64,000 bases of DNA from Cheilinus undulatus (GCF_018320785.1 NC_054866.1:34511000-34574999), one strand, 5' to 3'; shown: positions 12,395 through 25,505, counted from the first letter of the stretch. Notes: generated from the sequence alone by a model not told the origin. Program-made: numbers and translations.

Positions 12395-13475
12395 CACAGG
12401 CCTACATTTTATCACTCATATATGGGCCACATGTGTAACAACGCCGTACTAAAGCTAGATGGCGTTGTAAACAAGTAGGCATATTGTAGAAACAAATATG
12501 TGAGCAACATAAGCTTGCTTTTATACATAGATTAAAAATTCGATACTTAAAAAAAAAAAAAAGAAATTTAGCCCGTCTTCTTTTCGTTTTTGTCTGTCCT
12601 GGGTTGTCTTATTATTGACAGTATGTGTTTGTTTTATGAGGCGTACTGACCTATACTGACGAATGAAATAGACACGTTTTCATATTAAGAAAAAAAAAAG
12701 AAAACTTTGTTATGGACTATGCAAACACATTTTTAGAGATGTAGCTATGGCATGCATAAATACGATAAGTACGCTTGTAGACAGCATTTAATATCATTAT
12801 TTTTGACAGAATAGTGTTTTCCTTATTTAAGATACTTAAGTTAGAGTGTCAACCATAAACCTTACTCTAGTACGGATTTAAATGGAAACTACTGCAAAAC
12901 AATTTAATTATGAATTTATAACGATTATAAAAGCACTAAATAGTTCGTATATTTTATTTTGAAAAGGTTCCCCCGGTAGTAGTTAGTATGATGCAGGTGT
13001 CGCACATCCTGATTATTTGACAACATTCGCCGTCTTTTCTTAGTGAAAACAAACATGTAAAATTTATTCACACAGCGAAGATTGTGTACAATACGAAGCA
13101 GTGTAATTTGTCTCCGGTGCAGACTATTTCCAGGACACATTAATATCAAGAAGAGGAAAAAGGGAAGCGTCTAATTCCGCTAATGGACTTGTTATCGTGC
13201 GTTTTCGTTGTGCCATCGTTTCGCTATTTTTCTTCGTCGTTTGCAACGTTCATGGACATGTAGCTAACGTAGAGTTATCTGATAAATATCTCCGGCTGTT
13301 TTAATGTTGAATACTCTGTTGTGTGCTCAGTCAAGAAGCCGAAGTCGCCCACCCTCCAGGCCTTGTTGTGTGTTTGTTTTCCACTCACAAACATTAGCAG
13401 GGATTTGGTTAAGTGTGCTAACTAGTGCGTGTCAAACATCACGGTAAGAGTTAACAGCACACACGCAACGTTACC
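12395..13475 (+). promoter_or_regulatory. vps26b upstream region and 5' UTR
   Basis: The last 350 bp before the vps26b ATG are richer in CpG than the surroundings (GTGCGTTTTCGTTG, CTTCGTCGTTTGC, GCCGAAGTCGCCC), consistent with a housekeeping promoter. No TATA box at a fixed distance can be assigned. The exact start site is unknown. Confidence 0.4.
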
Positions 13476-16400
13476 ATGAGTTTCTTTAGTTTTGGACAGA
13501 GTGCAGACATCGATGTGGTCCTAAATGACGCTGAGACGAGGAAGAAAGCTGAACACAAGACTGAGGATGGAAAGAAAGACAAATATTTTCTTTTCTATGA
13601 TGGAGAAACAGTCAGTGGAAAGGTGAATGTCACACTGAAGAACCCTGGGAAGAGGCTGGAGCACCAGGGCATCAAAATTGAATTTGTGGGCCAAATAGGT
13701 GGGTGAGAACAATGATTATTGTGTTAATTTTTCACGAGTTGATACATGAGACAGTGCAAAAGTTAATGATTAAAATCAGAATTATTTTTGCCGAGAAAAA
13801 TGCTGAAAATTTCCATTTTAAAGCAACAGGAGCACACAATCTTAAGTTTTTGTTCTCATGAAGTTATATGACAAAATAGTACACAATTAGTGCAAAAATG
13901 CTGGGTCTGGTCTCTTAAGCTTTGCATCCGATCAGGCCCGTTTTGAATACAGAGAATCTTCCAGGTCCTTGGAACAATTGTTGTCACTCAGCTCAAGTAA
14001 AAAATCCGCCCAAGACTTTACTGCAAAAGACAGTCATTATTTTAGTAGGCCAGGATCTGTTACTGTAGTTTCCTGGGATTCTTTTTGCAAACAGATCCAA
14101 ATATCAAATTGTTGTTCTGTATAGGGTAATCACAATACCAGAGTTGAACACTTTGATATAGCACTATTAAAAATAAAGAAATAAATAAAAAGAAATCAAT
14201 AGCAGTGTTTCGATACCAAGACAAGAGGTTGTACATAACCATGTATTTAGGTCACGTCATTGTGAGTATGTATGTTTGAAAATTCTCCCAGCCACTCAGT
14301 GTAAATGTTGTTTAGAAAATAACTCAATTTTTTGATTTTTTTTTTTTTTTTTTTCACAAAAATCAAGATTTCTTCTAGCCAAGCTGGCACTGATAAAGGT
14401 TTAAATAATCCAATTATTAACATTTGGTTGGGACTGAAGTTAATGGAAAGAATTAATTTTTTAAATTAAGGGAAGTATGTCTGTACAGATTTTTTAATGA
14501 GTGTTTTTCACAGGAGGCACCTTTGTCCGGTATGGCTTCTTATGGTGCAAGACTTCTACAGAGTAAACTAGATGTCCTTTGAAAAAAAATAAAAAAATAA
14601 AAATAAAGAAATCAACCTTCCTACAAAAAAATCATGCCAATTGAAGCAGCACAGATAAAATGATTGCAAAGTTAAAGTGAAAATTTCGCCCTTTTGAACA
14701 AAAATGTCCAGATACCAGAGGGTTAATCATGGCAACCAGAATACAAGTCCTTGGCACCCAGTCCAGGGAACTGGGTGCCAAGGACTTGGACTTGAAGGAC
14801 TTCAGAAATTGCAATCGTGGTGTCAGATAAACATTGCCTGTGTATCTGTGCAATTTGGATAGTGTGCAAGGATTTGCTTGCACTTTTTTGCAGAAATCAT
14901 CATCTCCTAAGCACTGATCTTATTAACATGCTGCATCTTTGAAGCTCCTTTACTTTTCAACACCATCCCTCATCAAAATAATGTAAAATGTACATTTAAA
15001 AGCACAATGGTATTAAAAACAATGGAAGTATGGGGAATTTTGACAACCTTAGTTTTTAGTGACATAATATAGTACAAGTAACATTAACTATGAACACAAT
15101 ACAGTTTAAATGTGTCAGTTGATAACACATGAGCGGTGAAAAACTGGCATTATCAGTGTTTTTAGTTTTGTTTTTGGGTTCTTGACATAAGGCAGAGAAG
15201 ATTCCCACAGTTTCTTAAAGACATAAAGCATTATTGATTGCTGCAGTAAAAATGTCAATAAAAAATTGGAAGTGCACCAAAATGCAGGTGTTTCTCTTGG
15301 TAATATGGTGAAATGTTAATCATGATTCCCACACAGGTACCAATGGTGCAAACATTAGTGTAATTAGCAATGGCCAAGGTCAGTCAAAGAGCTGTCTCTG
15401 CCACTTTGAATCCCTCATTTAAATTTTGTCTTTTTTTTTTTTTTTTTACACAATTACACTTCTGCTTACTGTTGAACTGCATGGAAAAGTGAGGATGGGC
15501 ACTTCCCAAGAGTGTGACATGTGCTCTCTGAAGATATAATTTTCAATAACTGAGGCTCTACCCCATCTCTATTAGAAAGATAAAAAAAGAGGTCAGATAT
15601 TGGTAGGGACCAAATTCAGAGCTAAACAAGGGTGAACATGAAATGATATTCAGCATTTAAACAGAGCTAAACAAGAGGCTGATAATGCGTCTCCACATCT
15701 TTTGGAATTCGTGTGAACAGCCGTTTAACGATAGTTTTAGAAGATATTTCTTTGAATATTTAAAGTGCAGAACATATTTCTGTTGCCATTGCGTATCCAT
15801 AACATTATTTTTTTAAAGGTAGGGATGCAAGATAGTGGATTTTTTTCTGACATCTAATAAGTTGATGTTTACAAAATAACTTGATTCATTAATGATTTTA
15901 GTACTGCTATTTTTAGTATTGCGATTTTTCCTGCGATTCAGCCTTGAATTTGGAGTTGTGTGACTCTCAGTTGGATTGGGCGTCGTTTCTCGTGCTGTGT
16001 ACAGGGGCATACGACCGCCGACCACAGCCCATCGGCTGATGTTTGTGTGTGTGGGATGGAGAGAGAGATAGTGGGAGAGAGAGCGAGAGATAGCGTGGGG
16101 AGAGAGGGAAAATGAATGGAGACACTTCACCCTGAGTGTATGAGTCTTTTTAAAAAGGAAACTCCACAGGTTTCTGTCACAGTCTGTCCCAATTTCAGTC
16201 GCACAGTGTGAGCACTCAGGTCGTGCACAACCGTCAGATCGTACAGTGTGAGCACACAACTCGCGTGAGATGGTCGTGCATCGTAAACTATTCAGTCGCG
16301 CAGTGTGAGATGACATTGTGCAACAACCGTCGTACGGTCGGCTTGAAATTGCACAGTGTACACCCGGCTTAAAACACACAATTTAAGGTTTGAGAATGAG

Positions 16401-19400
16401 CAGCATAACACATTTCAGACCTTAAAACAAAATTTAAGTTAAAGGAATGATGATGAATAAAGAAAAAGACTTCAGCTGATGTAGGTCTGTTGGTCCAGTC
16501 TAAACCTTAACTAACTTATAGTTCATATAGCCAATATTTACAGCTGATATAGGCAGATTTTTGTAGCCAAATATATCAGCAGAAATGTTCATGTCTGCCA
16601 TACAATTATTCACTTTTTTAAGCAAATATCTGCCAATACATATATCCTACTGATAATATTGTGCATCCTTTATTTAAGGTTTATGATGCTTTCAGAATGT
16701 AATTAGAATTTTCCCACCTTAAAGGTAAAATTAAATTTTTCCTGTCTGATTTTCAGGCTTCTTATTGTGCCTTTACTGACTATACCTTCTTTCTTCAGAG
16801 TTGTATTACGACAGAGGAAACCATCATGAGTTTGTGTCCCTGGTGAAAGATCTTGCAAGACCGGGTGAGATGACTCAGTCGCAGACCTTCGACTTTGAGT
16901 TCACTCATGTTGAAAAACCCTACGAGTCATACACGGGCCAGAATGTGAAGCTAAGGTAAGTTTGATCATTCACTCCACTTTATAGGCAGCAAACTGCAAG
17001 AGTCACACTTTAACCTGCCTGTGACCTGCCTACCGTGAAACTGAGCATTTTTAACACCTGATGTTACTCGTTTAACTTAGAGTATACTCTATATAGGTTG
17101 GATCTGATTTTCCATGTTGCTTTTTTGTGTCTTTGCAGATATTTTCTTCGTGCCACAGTGATCAGACGACTGAATGACATCAGTAAAGAGATGGACATCG
17201 TGGTCCACACACTGAGCACTTACCCTGAGCTCAACTCCTCCATTAAAATGGAAGTAGGGATCGAGGATTGTCTACACATTGAGTTTGAGTACAACAAATC
17301 CAAGTGAGCAACACACAAAAGTCTGTGAGCACTCAATAGGCTTTTTCTGGTCAAACTACTATTGAATCTATATTGTTTAAAAAAAGTGAAATGTCCTTTA
17401 CAGTTTTCCTGGGTCCAAGTGGAGGTGCACTGTTCATCATCACTACTTTAACATTTTGAAACAAAACACAAGATAACTGTAAAGAGTTCAAGCTCAGTAA
17501 GCAAAACCATCACCCAGTTATGCCCCTAAATGGTCTCCTAACCTAACACATGACACTTAGTGGTGACCAAACCAGCACATTCAACTGGCCAAGGGATTTT
17601 CTGACATTATATAAGGCAGTGGCATAGAAAAAAGAGGCATTGCTGTCAAAGATTAACGTCAACATTAATTGTTCTCAGTGATTGAATCCCAATAAAGTGG
17701 GCCTATACGCATTTGTCACTGCCAGAAGGCTTTTTTATGAAACATCCAATAAATGTGTTTGATTGATTTTAGTGAATACATGCAAACCTAATTTTGCTAA
17801 CCTCTGAGTAAACAAAGCCTTGTCTGCATCCCCCCTAAGGGTACCCGGACTCCAGGTTGGGATACTGGTTAGGCTGAAATGACAGCTCAGTTCAAGATGA
17901 CTAATCGTGAGGTGCACTGATGTGTTGTTCACAAACAGGCTGGTTCTGAGAGCTGGCTTCTGTTTGAGTGCCAGTAGCTTCTTTTTCTCTGTTGTTGTTT
18001 AATAGAAAAAAGCCAAATGAAGAGCTGTTTGGAAGCCTAAGGACTGGCTCTGCCAAGCTGAGCAAGAAAATCCAGATCTCTAAAAAGAGCTGGAATTCCA
18101 ACTATCAGCTAGGCTGGACAAATGTTAGCTGTGGAAACACAAGCAAAATTAGCATCTGCCACAGCAAACTGTGCTAAACTATATCAAACCAAACTGGACT
18201 GCTTTGTGGAAGCACTCCATAAGATCACATTTCAAAACAAAAATAAAAAAATGTAAATAAAAACAGATGCATCTTCTCTTAATGACTATTAGTAGGTAGG
18301 CAAGCAAGCAATTAAGACTTAATCTGTGGAGCACATTTACTACTTAGCTGAGTGAGAGCTGCATCAATACACAACCATAGAAGAAACATCAACATAAAGC
18401 ACAACATCAGTGTGAAGGTAAAACAGTCAACATGAATAGGAGAGATGAAAAAGATGCAGCATTTTTATTAATTAAGAATATAAAGAATAAAAAATTCTTT
18501 AAAATTTAAAAAACTCTTACGATTTATAAGCCAAAGGTGTTGCCTTATATTACTTTTATACTGCTTTCATATATAACTTGTATTAGGTTCCCTCACAGGC
18601 TGCAAAGGACACAACAACACACAAATATTTACATAAAAAAACATGAGAATTACTTTTTATTGTTGATTTAGTAATTGTCAAAGCAGATAAAGTCGTTCTC
18701 ATAATTCTCATTCTTTTTTTGTTGAAATGTTTTCCTCTTCAAGGTACCACCTGAAAGATGTGATTGTAGGAAAAATCTACTTCCTGCTGGTGAGGATTAA
18801 GATCAAGCACATGGAAATTGACATTATCAAACGTGAGACGACCGGCACCGGCCCAAGCGTGTACCATGAAAACGACACCATCGCAAAGTACGAGATCATG
18901 GACGGAGCTCCCGTCAGAGGTACACAACAATCAGTCATAACTTCAGTCAGGTGTTTGAATCTCCTCAGTCAGTCAAGTTTGATGTGATCAATCATGATGA
19001 AATGCGTTTCATCTTTCAGGGGAGTCTATTCCCATCCGGTTATTCCTGGCTGGTTATGATCTGACTCCCACCATGAGAGACATCAATAAGAAGTTCTCTG
19101 TGCGCTACTACCTGAACCTGGTGCTGATCGATGAAGAGGAGAGACGCTACTTCAAACAGCAGGTGAGCTTCAGATAAAAAAGACAGAACTCAGTCAGTTT
19201 TCAATATTTATTACATCAATCTGAATTTTACCTCCTCACTGTAATCATTTAATAATGAGAATATGCCCATGGAAGGGTAAATGGACTTCACTTATAAACT
19301 GATATTTTGTCTTCTAACCACTTACAGCATGCTTTAAAGGTTTTCAAAATTTGTGAAAGTTTGTTGAAGTGTTTGTGTTTTTGTGCGGTTTAGACTGTTT

Positions 19401-22400
19401 GATGCATTTTTGATACCTATAAAGAAGAAATAACCCTTTATTGGATGCTGAGGACTTGTATATTTAGTTATCACCGTTTCAAAACAGGTGTCAGTGTTTT
19501 TTTTGTTTGTTTGTTTGTTTTTTTGCGCTAAAATCATACCTCAGTTTAAAAATCTGGTTTAGTTTTTTGAATGGTTTCGCTAGCACAAATGTTATAGTTG
19601 TTCTCAGACTGTTTTACCAGTAAGCTTTCATTTATTATATTTCTTTGAGGGCAAAATTAAAACATATATTCTCTCCAGTTTTCTATTTTCACTTTCCTTA
19701 CCACACAAATACCTTAACAATATTTCAAAAACGGTCAAACCTTGAGACTTATTAAACTCAGAAATGTAGGGTTTTTTTTTTTCTTGGAAATGTACGACTT
19801 TTTAAACTCTGATATTCTGAGTTTGTTTTCTTGTAATAAACAACTTTATAATCTCGAACATTTTGATTTATTTCTCTAAGATAACAGATTAGGGTGGCCC
19901 TTATGCACTGTTATACATTTTGTTTCTAATCATGGTATTTAAAAACAAATGCTCATCTAATTTTGGCGTCAGAGCAGACAGAGTCTAGTACCCCGTAAGA
20001 TCTTTGGTGCATCCCTCTGTGAATCTTAATAGACCTCAGCTGAACCCCTCTTTTGGCATAGCAGCTTTTGGGGAAAATATGACTAATCATCTCTAGTTCT
20101 TTTTAGGGATTCAGTGGTTTCTGATATTTTCAGTCATTAATAACATTTAAAATAGTATATACAACATATTGTATGCAATTAGCATGTCATCTAAAAACTG
20201 GAGCTAGCAGTTTTTACCTCTCTAAATTGTAAAGTAGCTTACACTGCCTGTTACAGAAAGATGATTCAGAGGTAATAAGAGTAATAACTTTGAAAGCTTA
20301 TTAAGACGAGTCATTTCCAGGATCTTATTATTTTTCATGTTGCCTCACTGCAAACAGAATCATCTATCGCAGCGGTGATTTTTCTAATAAAAACAAAAGA
20401 CTTCCTTGAAATAATTCCATGTACGAAATGAATTTGAGGTTGTAAAGATTGTATTTTAAAAGAAGAACATCTCCGGGAAAAATATCTGCAGAAGTCCTGT
20501 ATGAGATGAAATAAGCCAAAGATTAAAAGATTTTCTTAATTTCTTAACATCCAATTAAAGTCCATGTCACCCCTGGGATATACAATATATAAGATTACTG
20601 GAGATTAGATTAGACTACAGGAAAAAAGAACTGTAATCCAGTGCATCTGAGGATAGCAGAGCTTTGTTTTTAGATATGAGCAAAAAAGAGCTTCTTTTTT
20701 TTAGAGGTTTTGCAGATAAAAAGGTAATGCTAATTTATCAGGCCCAAAAATTGCAGCCCAATCTGACTTGAGCCCATGCGTGTTCTCTCCGAGCCCAGCC
20801 CACCCAGTCCCATTTACTCTATTTATTGGCCCAAGCCTGATTTAAAGCCAATTGAATTTTATTTGTCATATGCATTAAAATAAAACATCCCACAACAAAT
20901 CTTGTGTGCATAAACAGTTAGTGCTACTGTTCAGTGGTCTTATTGAGGGTGGAAACTGTCCTTGAGTCAGCTGGTACATGCCCTCAGGACGTATGAAAAC
21001 AGTCTGTGTGCTGAGTGGATAGAGTCCTTTATGATGAGTGATGCTTTTTCCTGCAACGAGTGGTTAAATGTCCCGTTCCTATGGCAGTGGTGAACCGATT
21101 ATTTTTGAAGCAGTTTTTACTGGGTTCTGATGAGTTAATGGTCCTGTGCTGTAGTCGCACTGAATCAAACCAGAAGACTCCCTGTGAGAATGCTTTCAAT
21201 TGTGAATGCTTTCAACTGGAAGTGTGTGGCCATTGGTCTGTGCCATCTTGGTTCCATTATTTGGCTGTTACGTTAAAGTTTAAACTACACTCCAGAGTTG
21301 TTTCAGATCTAGATGGGCTCTTAATGAGTGAAACGGGAAAGCCTATTTATTGTTTATGATAAACAGGGATGAGGAACAGATGCAAAGACCTTATTGTATA
21401 CTGAACATGCAGAGCTTTCCAGAGAGCATTGATCTGGTAACACAGCGTTTCGCAACCTTTTACTATGAGGGCATCTTTTTAAAAAGTAAAAAATATCAAC
21501 TCATCCCTGTGAAAATGTGCTGATAATAAAATGAATGTCTCTATGGCTGCTGAGGGATTTTTTCAGTGATAGAATTAACATCATGGATCTCAAAAATAAT
21601 CTCTTATAACAATTAAAATGCCTGTACTTTCATGAAATGGCCATGTAGGCCTTTAGAAATACACAGACATCTTTTGGCATACCTGCTGAACTTGTGGAAA
21701 AATAAACTGCAGGATTCTTGCACCGTGTGTAGTGTCATAGGCCTATCAATTTGCTCACCCTGACATGGTTTCAGGAAACGGGCATGTGAGACAATTTTGA
21801 TCATTTATGCTGGGATAGGTAATCATCTGGATATTCATTGTGATTCTTAAAAGTATTTTGAAAGCATCCCTGGGGGCCTCGTCACCCTGGTTAAAAACGG
21901 CTGTATTAACAGTCCAATGTGTGCTTGTGGAGTGGAGCAGGCTGGCGGGAGCACATTTTAACAGCTTTTCTCCATCAAAAAGAGAAGTATTTATTTGTTT
22001 AATGAAAAACTGCGTGGACTGTAGTTTTTCTAGAAAATACTTCTTAAGACAAGAAATGTGTCATTACTTGTGCAGTGGGTCTGCCCTGGGATATTTTTTT
22101 CAGGTTATACCAAGAAAAATAGACAAAAAAAGAAATATCCAGAGCAGTGTTACTCAACCCTGCTCAACCAAAGAGCTAAATTGTTGAAAAATGCCTTTGC
22201 AAGAGTCACAATGTAAAAAAGTAAAAGTGGCAAAAACTGATTAAAGTGGCAATAAAAATAAGTTAAAGGTGGCAAATAATGGTCAAACAGCAGCCAAAAA
22301 GGGGCAAAGTAGTCATAAAATGGCAAAAAGTGGGTGAAAGTGGAAACAGGGAGAAAAAGTGGCAAAATAGGGCAGAAAGTGGCAAAAATGGGTGAGAAGT

Positions 22401-24160
22401 TACCAAAAAATGAGCTGCAGGTGGCAAAAAAATGAGTGTAAAAGTGACTAAAATGGGCGAAAATGTGGGAAAATTGTCAAAAAGCAGCAAAGAGTGGCAG
22501 GAATGCTGGAAACAGTGGCAATTAATGGCAAAACCTGTCTTAAATGGGTGAAAAGTGGCATAAAGAAATGGCAAAAGTGGGCTTAAAGCAGTAAAAATGG
22601 ATTAAAAGTGGCAAATCATTGAAAAAATTGGAAATAAATTGCAAATAAGGGCAACGGAAATATACAGACAAAAAATAAAGGTTGAAATCTAAAGCCAACT
22701 GTATTGATGTCGGGATTCAAACTGTTTAATGTGATTTACAATGGGCAATTTGTGAGGTCATGGTTTCGCTCTATAAAGGTTTTCCGGGGAAATAATATTT
22801 CAAATTAAGACATAAAAGAGCCACAAATCATCACTAAAGAGCCACGTGTTGAGTATCACTGATGTAGAGTAAAATTTAGTAAATCTGCCATCTGACGGTA
22901 CGCCTATATGTCCTTCTTATTTGACATTTTGGTGTCCTTCGTTTTGGTGTCATTTCCTTGCATCTTAGCTTCACCGAGGAACTGAAAGATAGATGCGAGG
23001 AAGTGACAAGAGGAGAGAGGAGGCACAACCTACTGAACAAGAAATTCTTATGCTCCCACTGAGCCCGATCCTGGCCTTAGTAAATAGGATCATGCCCCAA
23101 ACAGACCACAGGACATGGGCTGGGCTTGGGCAGTGATTGTAACCCCTAATACTACTGCCACAGAAATTATGGAGGCTGTAGGTGGACATACATCCATATA
23201 TATTATAATTTATTCATTTTTTTGTGATAATGAGTCAATTATTTGGCTATTTTATTGTGGGTGGGTGGGTAGTAGGGGGAATCTGTGAGAAAACATTTTC
23301 TCATGGAAATAAAAAAAATGTATTAGACCACCTGTCATATTTGTCTCAGAGACCATCCAGCATCATGAAGTGCTTTAATGCGGACTCTTTCATTTTCAGT
23401 GAGCTCTCCACGTTTTACTATTTTGAACAGGAATGAGGAATTTCAAACTGAATTCACCTTTTTATACCCAAATTTGAGCCGGCTCACTGGGCTTCTTTAA
23501 AATGTCAGAAATGAATCAAGCATAACATTCAACCACTGAAACTAATTTTTCTTTTCAGGAATGACGGTAAATAACTATAATTTGACATATTAATCAAGAA
23601 ATAATAATATGCTTTCCAATTTTTTCAGTTTTTTTGTAAATCAGTAAATTTGAAAATTAATGGATAACAATAATAATTATATTTTAGCATTAAAAATATC
23701 ATTTGGGTTAAAGAGCTTCTACATATCAGTGTATTAACCATTGCAGAAACATAAACAATGATTTTGGTACCAATACTGTTTGTACCAATGCTGTTAATTT
23801 AGGGCAGCTGTGGCATAAACCTTACTTTGGGTGGTGGTCTAATAAATTTGTTAAGCACTGTATGTCCTTTACAGTTTTTGTGTATGTTGCACTAAATGAA
23901 GAGACAGCAGTTCTATTTGATGAAATATCTTCATGAGGCATATTTATTCTGCCTAATCTGCTGTAAATGTCTTCAATACAAAAAGACTAAAAAAAATCTG
24001 AACTCTTCTTCTGCCCACTCAGGAAATCACACTGTGGAGGAAAGGAGACGTGGTGAGGAAGAGCATGTCTCATCAGGCCGCAATCGCCTCTCAGAGGTTC
24101 GAGGGTTCAGCTGCTTCAGAGAGTGCGCTGGAGCAGGCGGCGAAGGAGGAGAGCGGATAG
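13476..24160 (+). CDS. vps26b: Retromer subunit VPS26B
   Basis: VPS26B is an arrestin-fold subunit of the retromer cargo-recognition trimer (with VPS35 and VPS29) that sorts cargo from endosomes. Six coding exons: 13476-13698, 16799-16955, 17139-17303, 18744-18919, 19020-19162 and 24023-24160. Phases agree at every junction and give 333 aa, close to the 336 of human VPS26B. The N terminus MSFFSFGQSADIDVVLND and the blocks FDFEFTHVEKPYESYTGQ, MEVGIEDCLHIEFEYNKS and YYLNLVLIDEEERRYFK are near-identical to vertebrate VPS26B as I recall it. The start is the first ATG and matches the family N terminus. The tail after QRFEG is short, Ala/Glu-rich and ends EESG, unlike the longer tail I recall for mammals. 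An almost uninterrupted A run follows the stop. Confidence 0.97.
14744..14788. repeat. Perfect 19-bp inverted repeat (hairpin) in vps26b intron 1
   Basis: CAAGTCCTTGGCACCCAGT at 14744-14762 is followed, after the 7-base spacer CCAGGGA, by its exact reverse complement at 14770-14788. It lies in otherwise AT-rich intron sequence and is clearly more GC-rich. Confidence 0.9.
16195..16375. repeat. CpG-rich repeat with recurring CACAGTGTGAG motif
   Basis: Near-identical motifs occur at 16201 (GCACAGTGTGAGCAC), 16241 (GTACAGTGTGAGCAC), 16298 (GCGCAGTGTGAGA) and 16351 (GCACAGTGTACAC), mixed with TCGTGCA and CCGTCGTACGGTCG. A GA-rich tract (16050-16110) precedes it. Probably the end of a transposable element, family not identified. 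Confidence 0.5.
16536..16672. repeat. Short dispersed repeat (ATATTTACAGCTGATAT type), copy 1
   Basis: CCAATATTTACAGCTGATAT, then TAGCCAAATAT and CACTTTTTTAAGC. The same order of phrases recurs at 27790-27905 and partly at 59465-59520. Widespread in fish introns in my experience; no coding. Confidence 0.5.
19163..22136. other. vps26b intron 5, left part
   Basis: Long AT-rich intron. Weak repeat-like text occurs at 20750-20830 (GCCCA-rich) and 20935-21060, which I could not assign to a family. No exon found. Confidence 0.4.
22145..22861. mobile_element. hAT-like MITE carrying a GTGGCAAAA minisatellite
   Basis: Left end CAGTGTTACTCAACCCTGCT; the right end reversed reads CAGTGATACTCAACACGTGG. 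Flanking 8-mers ATCCAGAG (22137-22144) and ATGTAGAG (22862-22869) look like a slightly decayed hAT target duplication. The interior 22200-22620 is a degenerate tandem array of short units around AAAGTGGCAAAAATGGG. No transposase. Confidence 0.75.
22200..22620. repeat. Degenerate minisatellite, unit about AAAGTGGCAAAAATGGG
   Basis: GTGGCAAA or a close variant recurs many times at irregular 12-30 bp spacing. The units vary in length and sequence, and the array sits wholly inside the hAT-like MITE. Confidence 0.85.
23311..23860. mobile_element. MITE with CAGTGCTTAACAAATTTATT ends, copy A
   Basis: Right end GTGGTCTAATAAATTTGTTA followed by AGCACTG and a TA. The inverse of that end appears at the left of copy B (57771). 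The left part here begins near AAATGTATTAGACCACCTG. The interior matches 57789-58268 over about 480 bp by eye. TA target and terminal CAGTG suggest the Tc1/mariner superfamily; non-coding. Confidence 0.75.
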
Positions 24161-25505
24161 AAAAAAAAAAAAAAAAAATGCCACCCTGCGGTCTCTCCTC
24201 TCAACAGACTCGTCATCAGCGTCTGTGGTGGAGGAACATGTCAACTGCACAACATCTGGTGCAGCAGCTGTTTTGATTTGGCAGCCGCTGCTAGCAAAGG
24301 GAGGACTAAGGGAGACCAACACACAGCCCTGCATTGTGGGAACAATGAAACAGTTTGCATGAGGCGTTCAGCGTGGCTTCAGGCTGCTGGTCCTGTCCTT
24401 CCTCATTTATGCTTCTTTTTCTCTTTTATTTACGGGAATCAAAACTAACAACACGTCTACTGTGTAAATTTGTCTGTGATATTCTTACATTTTAAACTTT
24501 CTCTGTTATTTTGTCTAAATAATGCTATCATTCAATTATTTCTAATATTCTCATTTATGCAATTCAACATTGTTTCTCTAACATTCCTTCATAGAAACCA
24601 TTCCTGACACTTACAAAGTCAAGAAATCTGAGATAACTTTGCACTGCTATTTTCATGCTAAACACATTTCTCTGTCAGTGTTTGCACAAAAAATGAATCA
24701 AACTGGAATTTTCTTTCCTTTATTTGAATGAAAAACTAATGTATTATTCCACTTTTTAATCTGTAAATAAGACCAGCTAAAACCTTTAATCCTGATCCCT
24801 GGTCCAGCTCATGTACATTGGTTATTCAGCACACAGCGCCACAGAAATGCCCTTCATGTCCATCTGCTTTACCTCAGCATTCCAGTGGTGTGTTAGGGAA
24901 AAGGTCTGATCATGTGAAGTCTTCTGTATCCTCTCTATTAGGGACTCCAGTCCAGAGTTGTGCCTAAGTGTATCGAGCAAATGAAATCCTCCTGCCTCTA
25001 ACATAATTTTAGTCTTTTAACCAGAGAAAAAAGTTACAGTAGAACTATCTATCTTTTGCAAAATGCTAATCGATTCTTCCTTGTCCCTCAAAGTCAAATA
25101 AATTGATGCCAAATGGAAAACAAAAACTGAGTCATTGTGTTGCAGGGATGAGTGAGAGTGTGTCAGAAATTTCAACACATTAGGTGCCAGTAAAACACAA
25201 CATGACAAACCTGTGCATTTAAAGGGATTATGACTAATGTGTGGCATCACTGAGGCTACATCCATATTTTAGACAGTGGATTATTTGGGAAAGACAAATT
25301 AAATTGTGAAGTGTGGTCTTTACACCTACTTTACATGTTAAAATGTTAATTTACATTTAATTCTCACATTGTTTCATATCACTATACTGCAGTTGCTTTG
25401 TAGTGACTTAACTCTACAAGAAAAAACATTCTTCAGATTAACATCTTCATATGATTTGGTGGTCTAGGTCAAAAACCAGATACGAGCCATTGAAGACAAA
25501 ACATT
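24161..25505. other. vps26b 3' UTR and vps26b-thyn1 convergent spacer
   Basis: Starts with an A-rich run right after the vps26b stop, then mixed sequence with a short GC-richer patch (24180-24400) that is probably 3' UTR. No clear AATAAA was assigned to vps26b. Confidence 0.4.

Larger units (their letters stand above)
13699..16798. other. vps26b intron 1
   Basis: Contains the perfect hairpin at 14744-14788, several T-rich runs, the CACAGTGTGAG repeat region near 16.2 kb and a short dispersed repeat near 16.54-16.67 kb. No exon was found. Confidence 0.6.

Noticed and set aside
15813-16379. 188-aa open frame on the - strand
   Set aside because: It overlies the CACAGTGTGAG repeat and GA-rich DNA within vps26b intron 1, has no recognisable domain, and its composition follows the repeats.
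22200-22620. CRISPR-like regular repeats
   Set aside because: Units are short, degenerate and without unique spacers, inside a eukaryotic MITE; this is a minisatellite.
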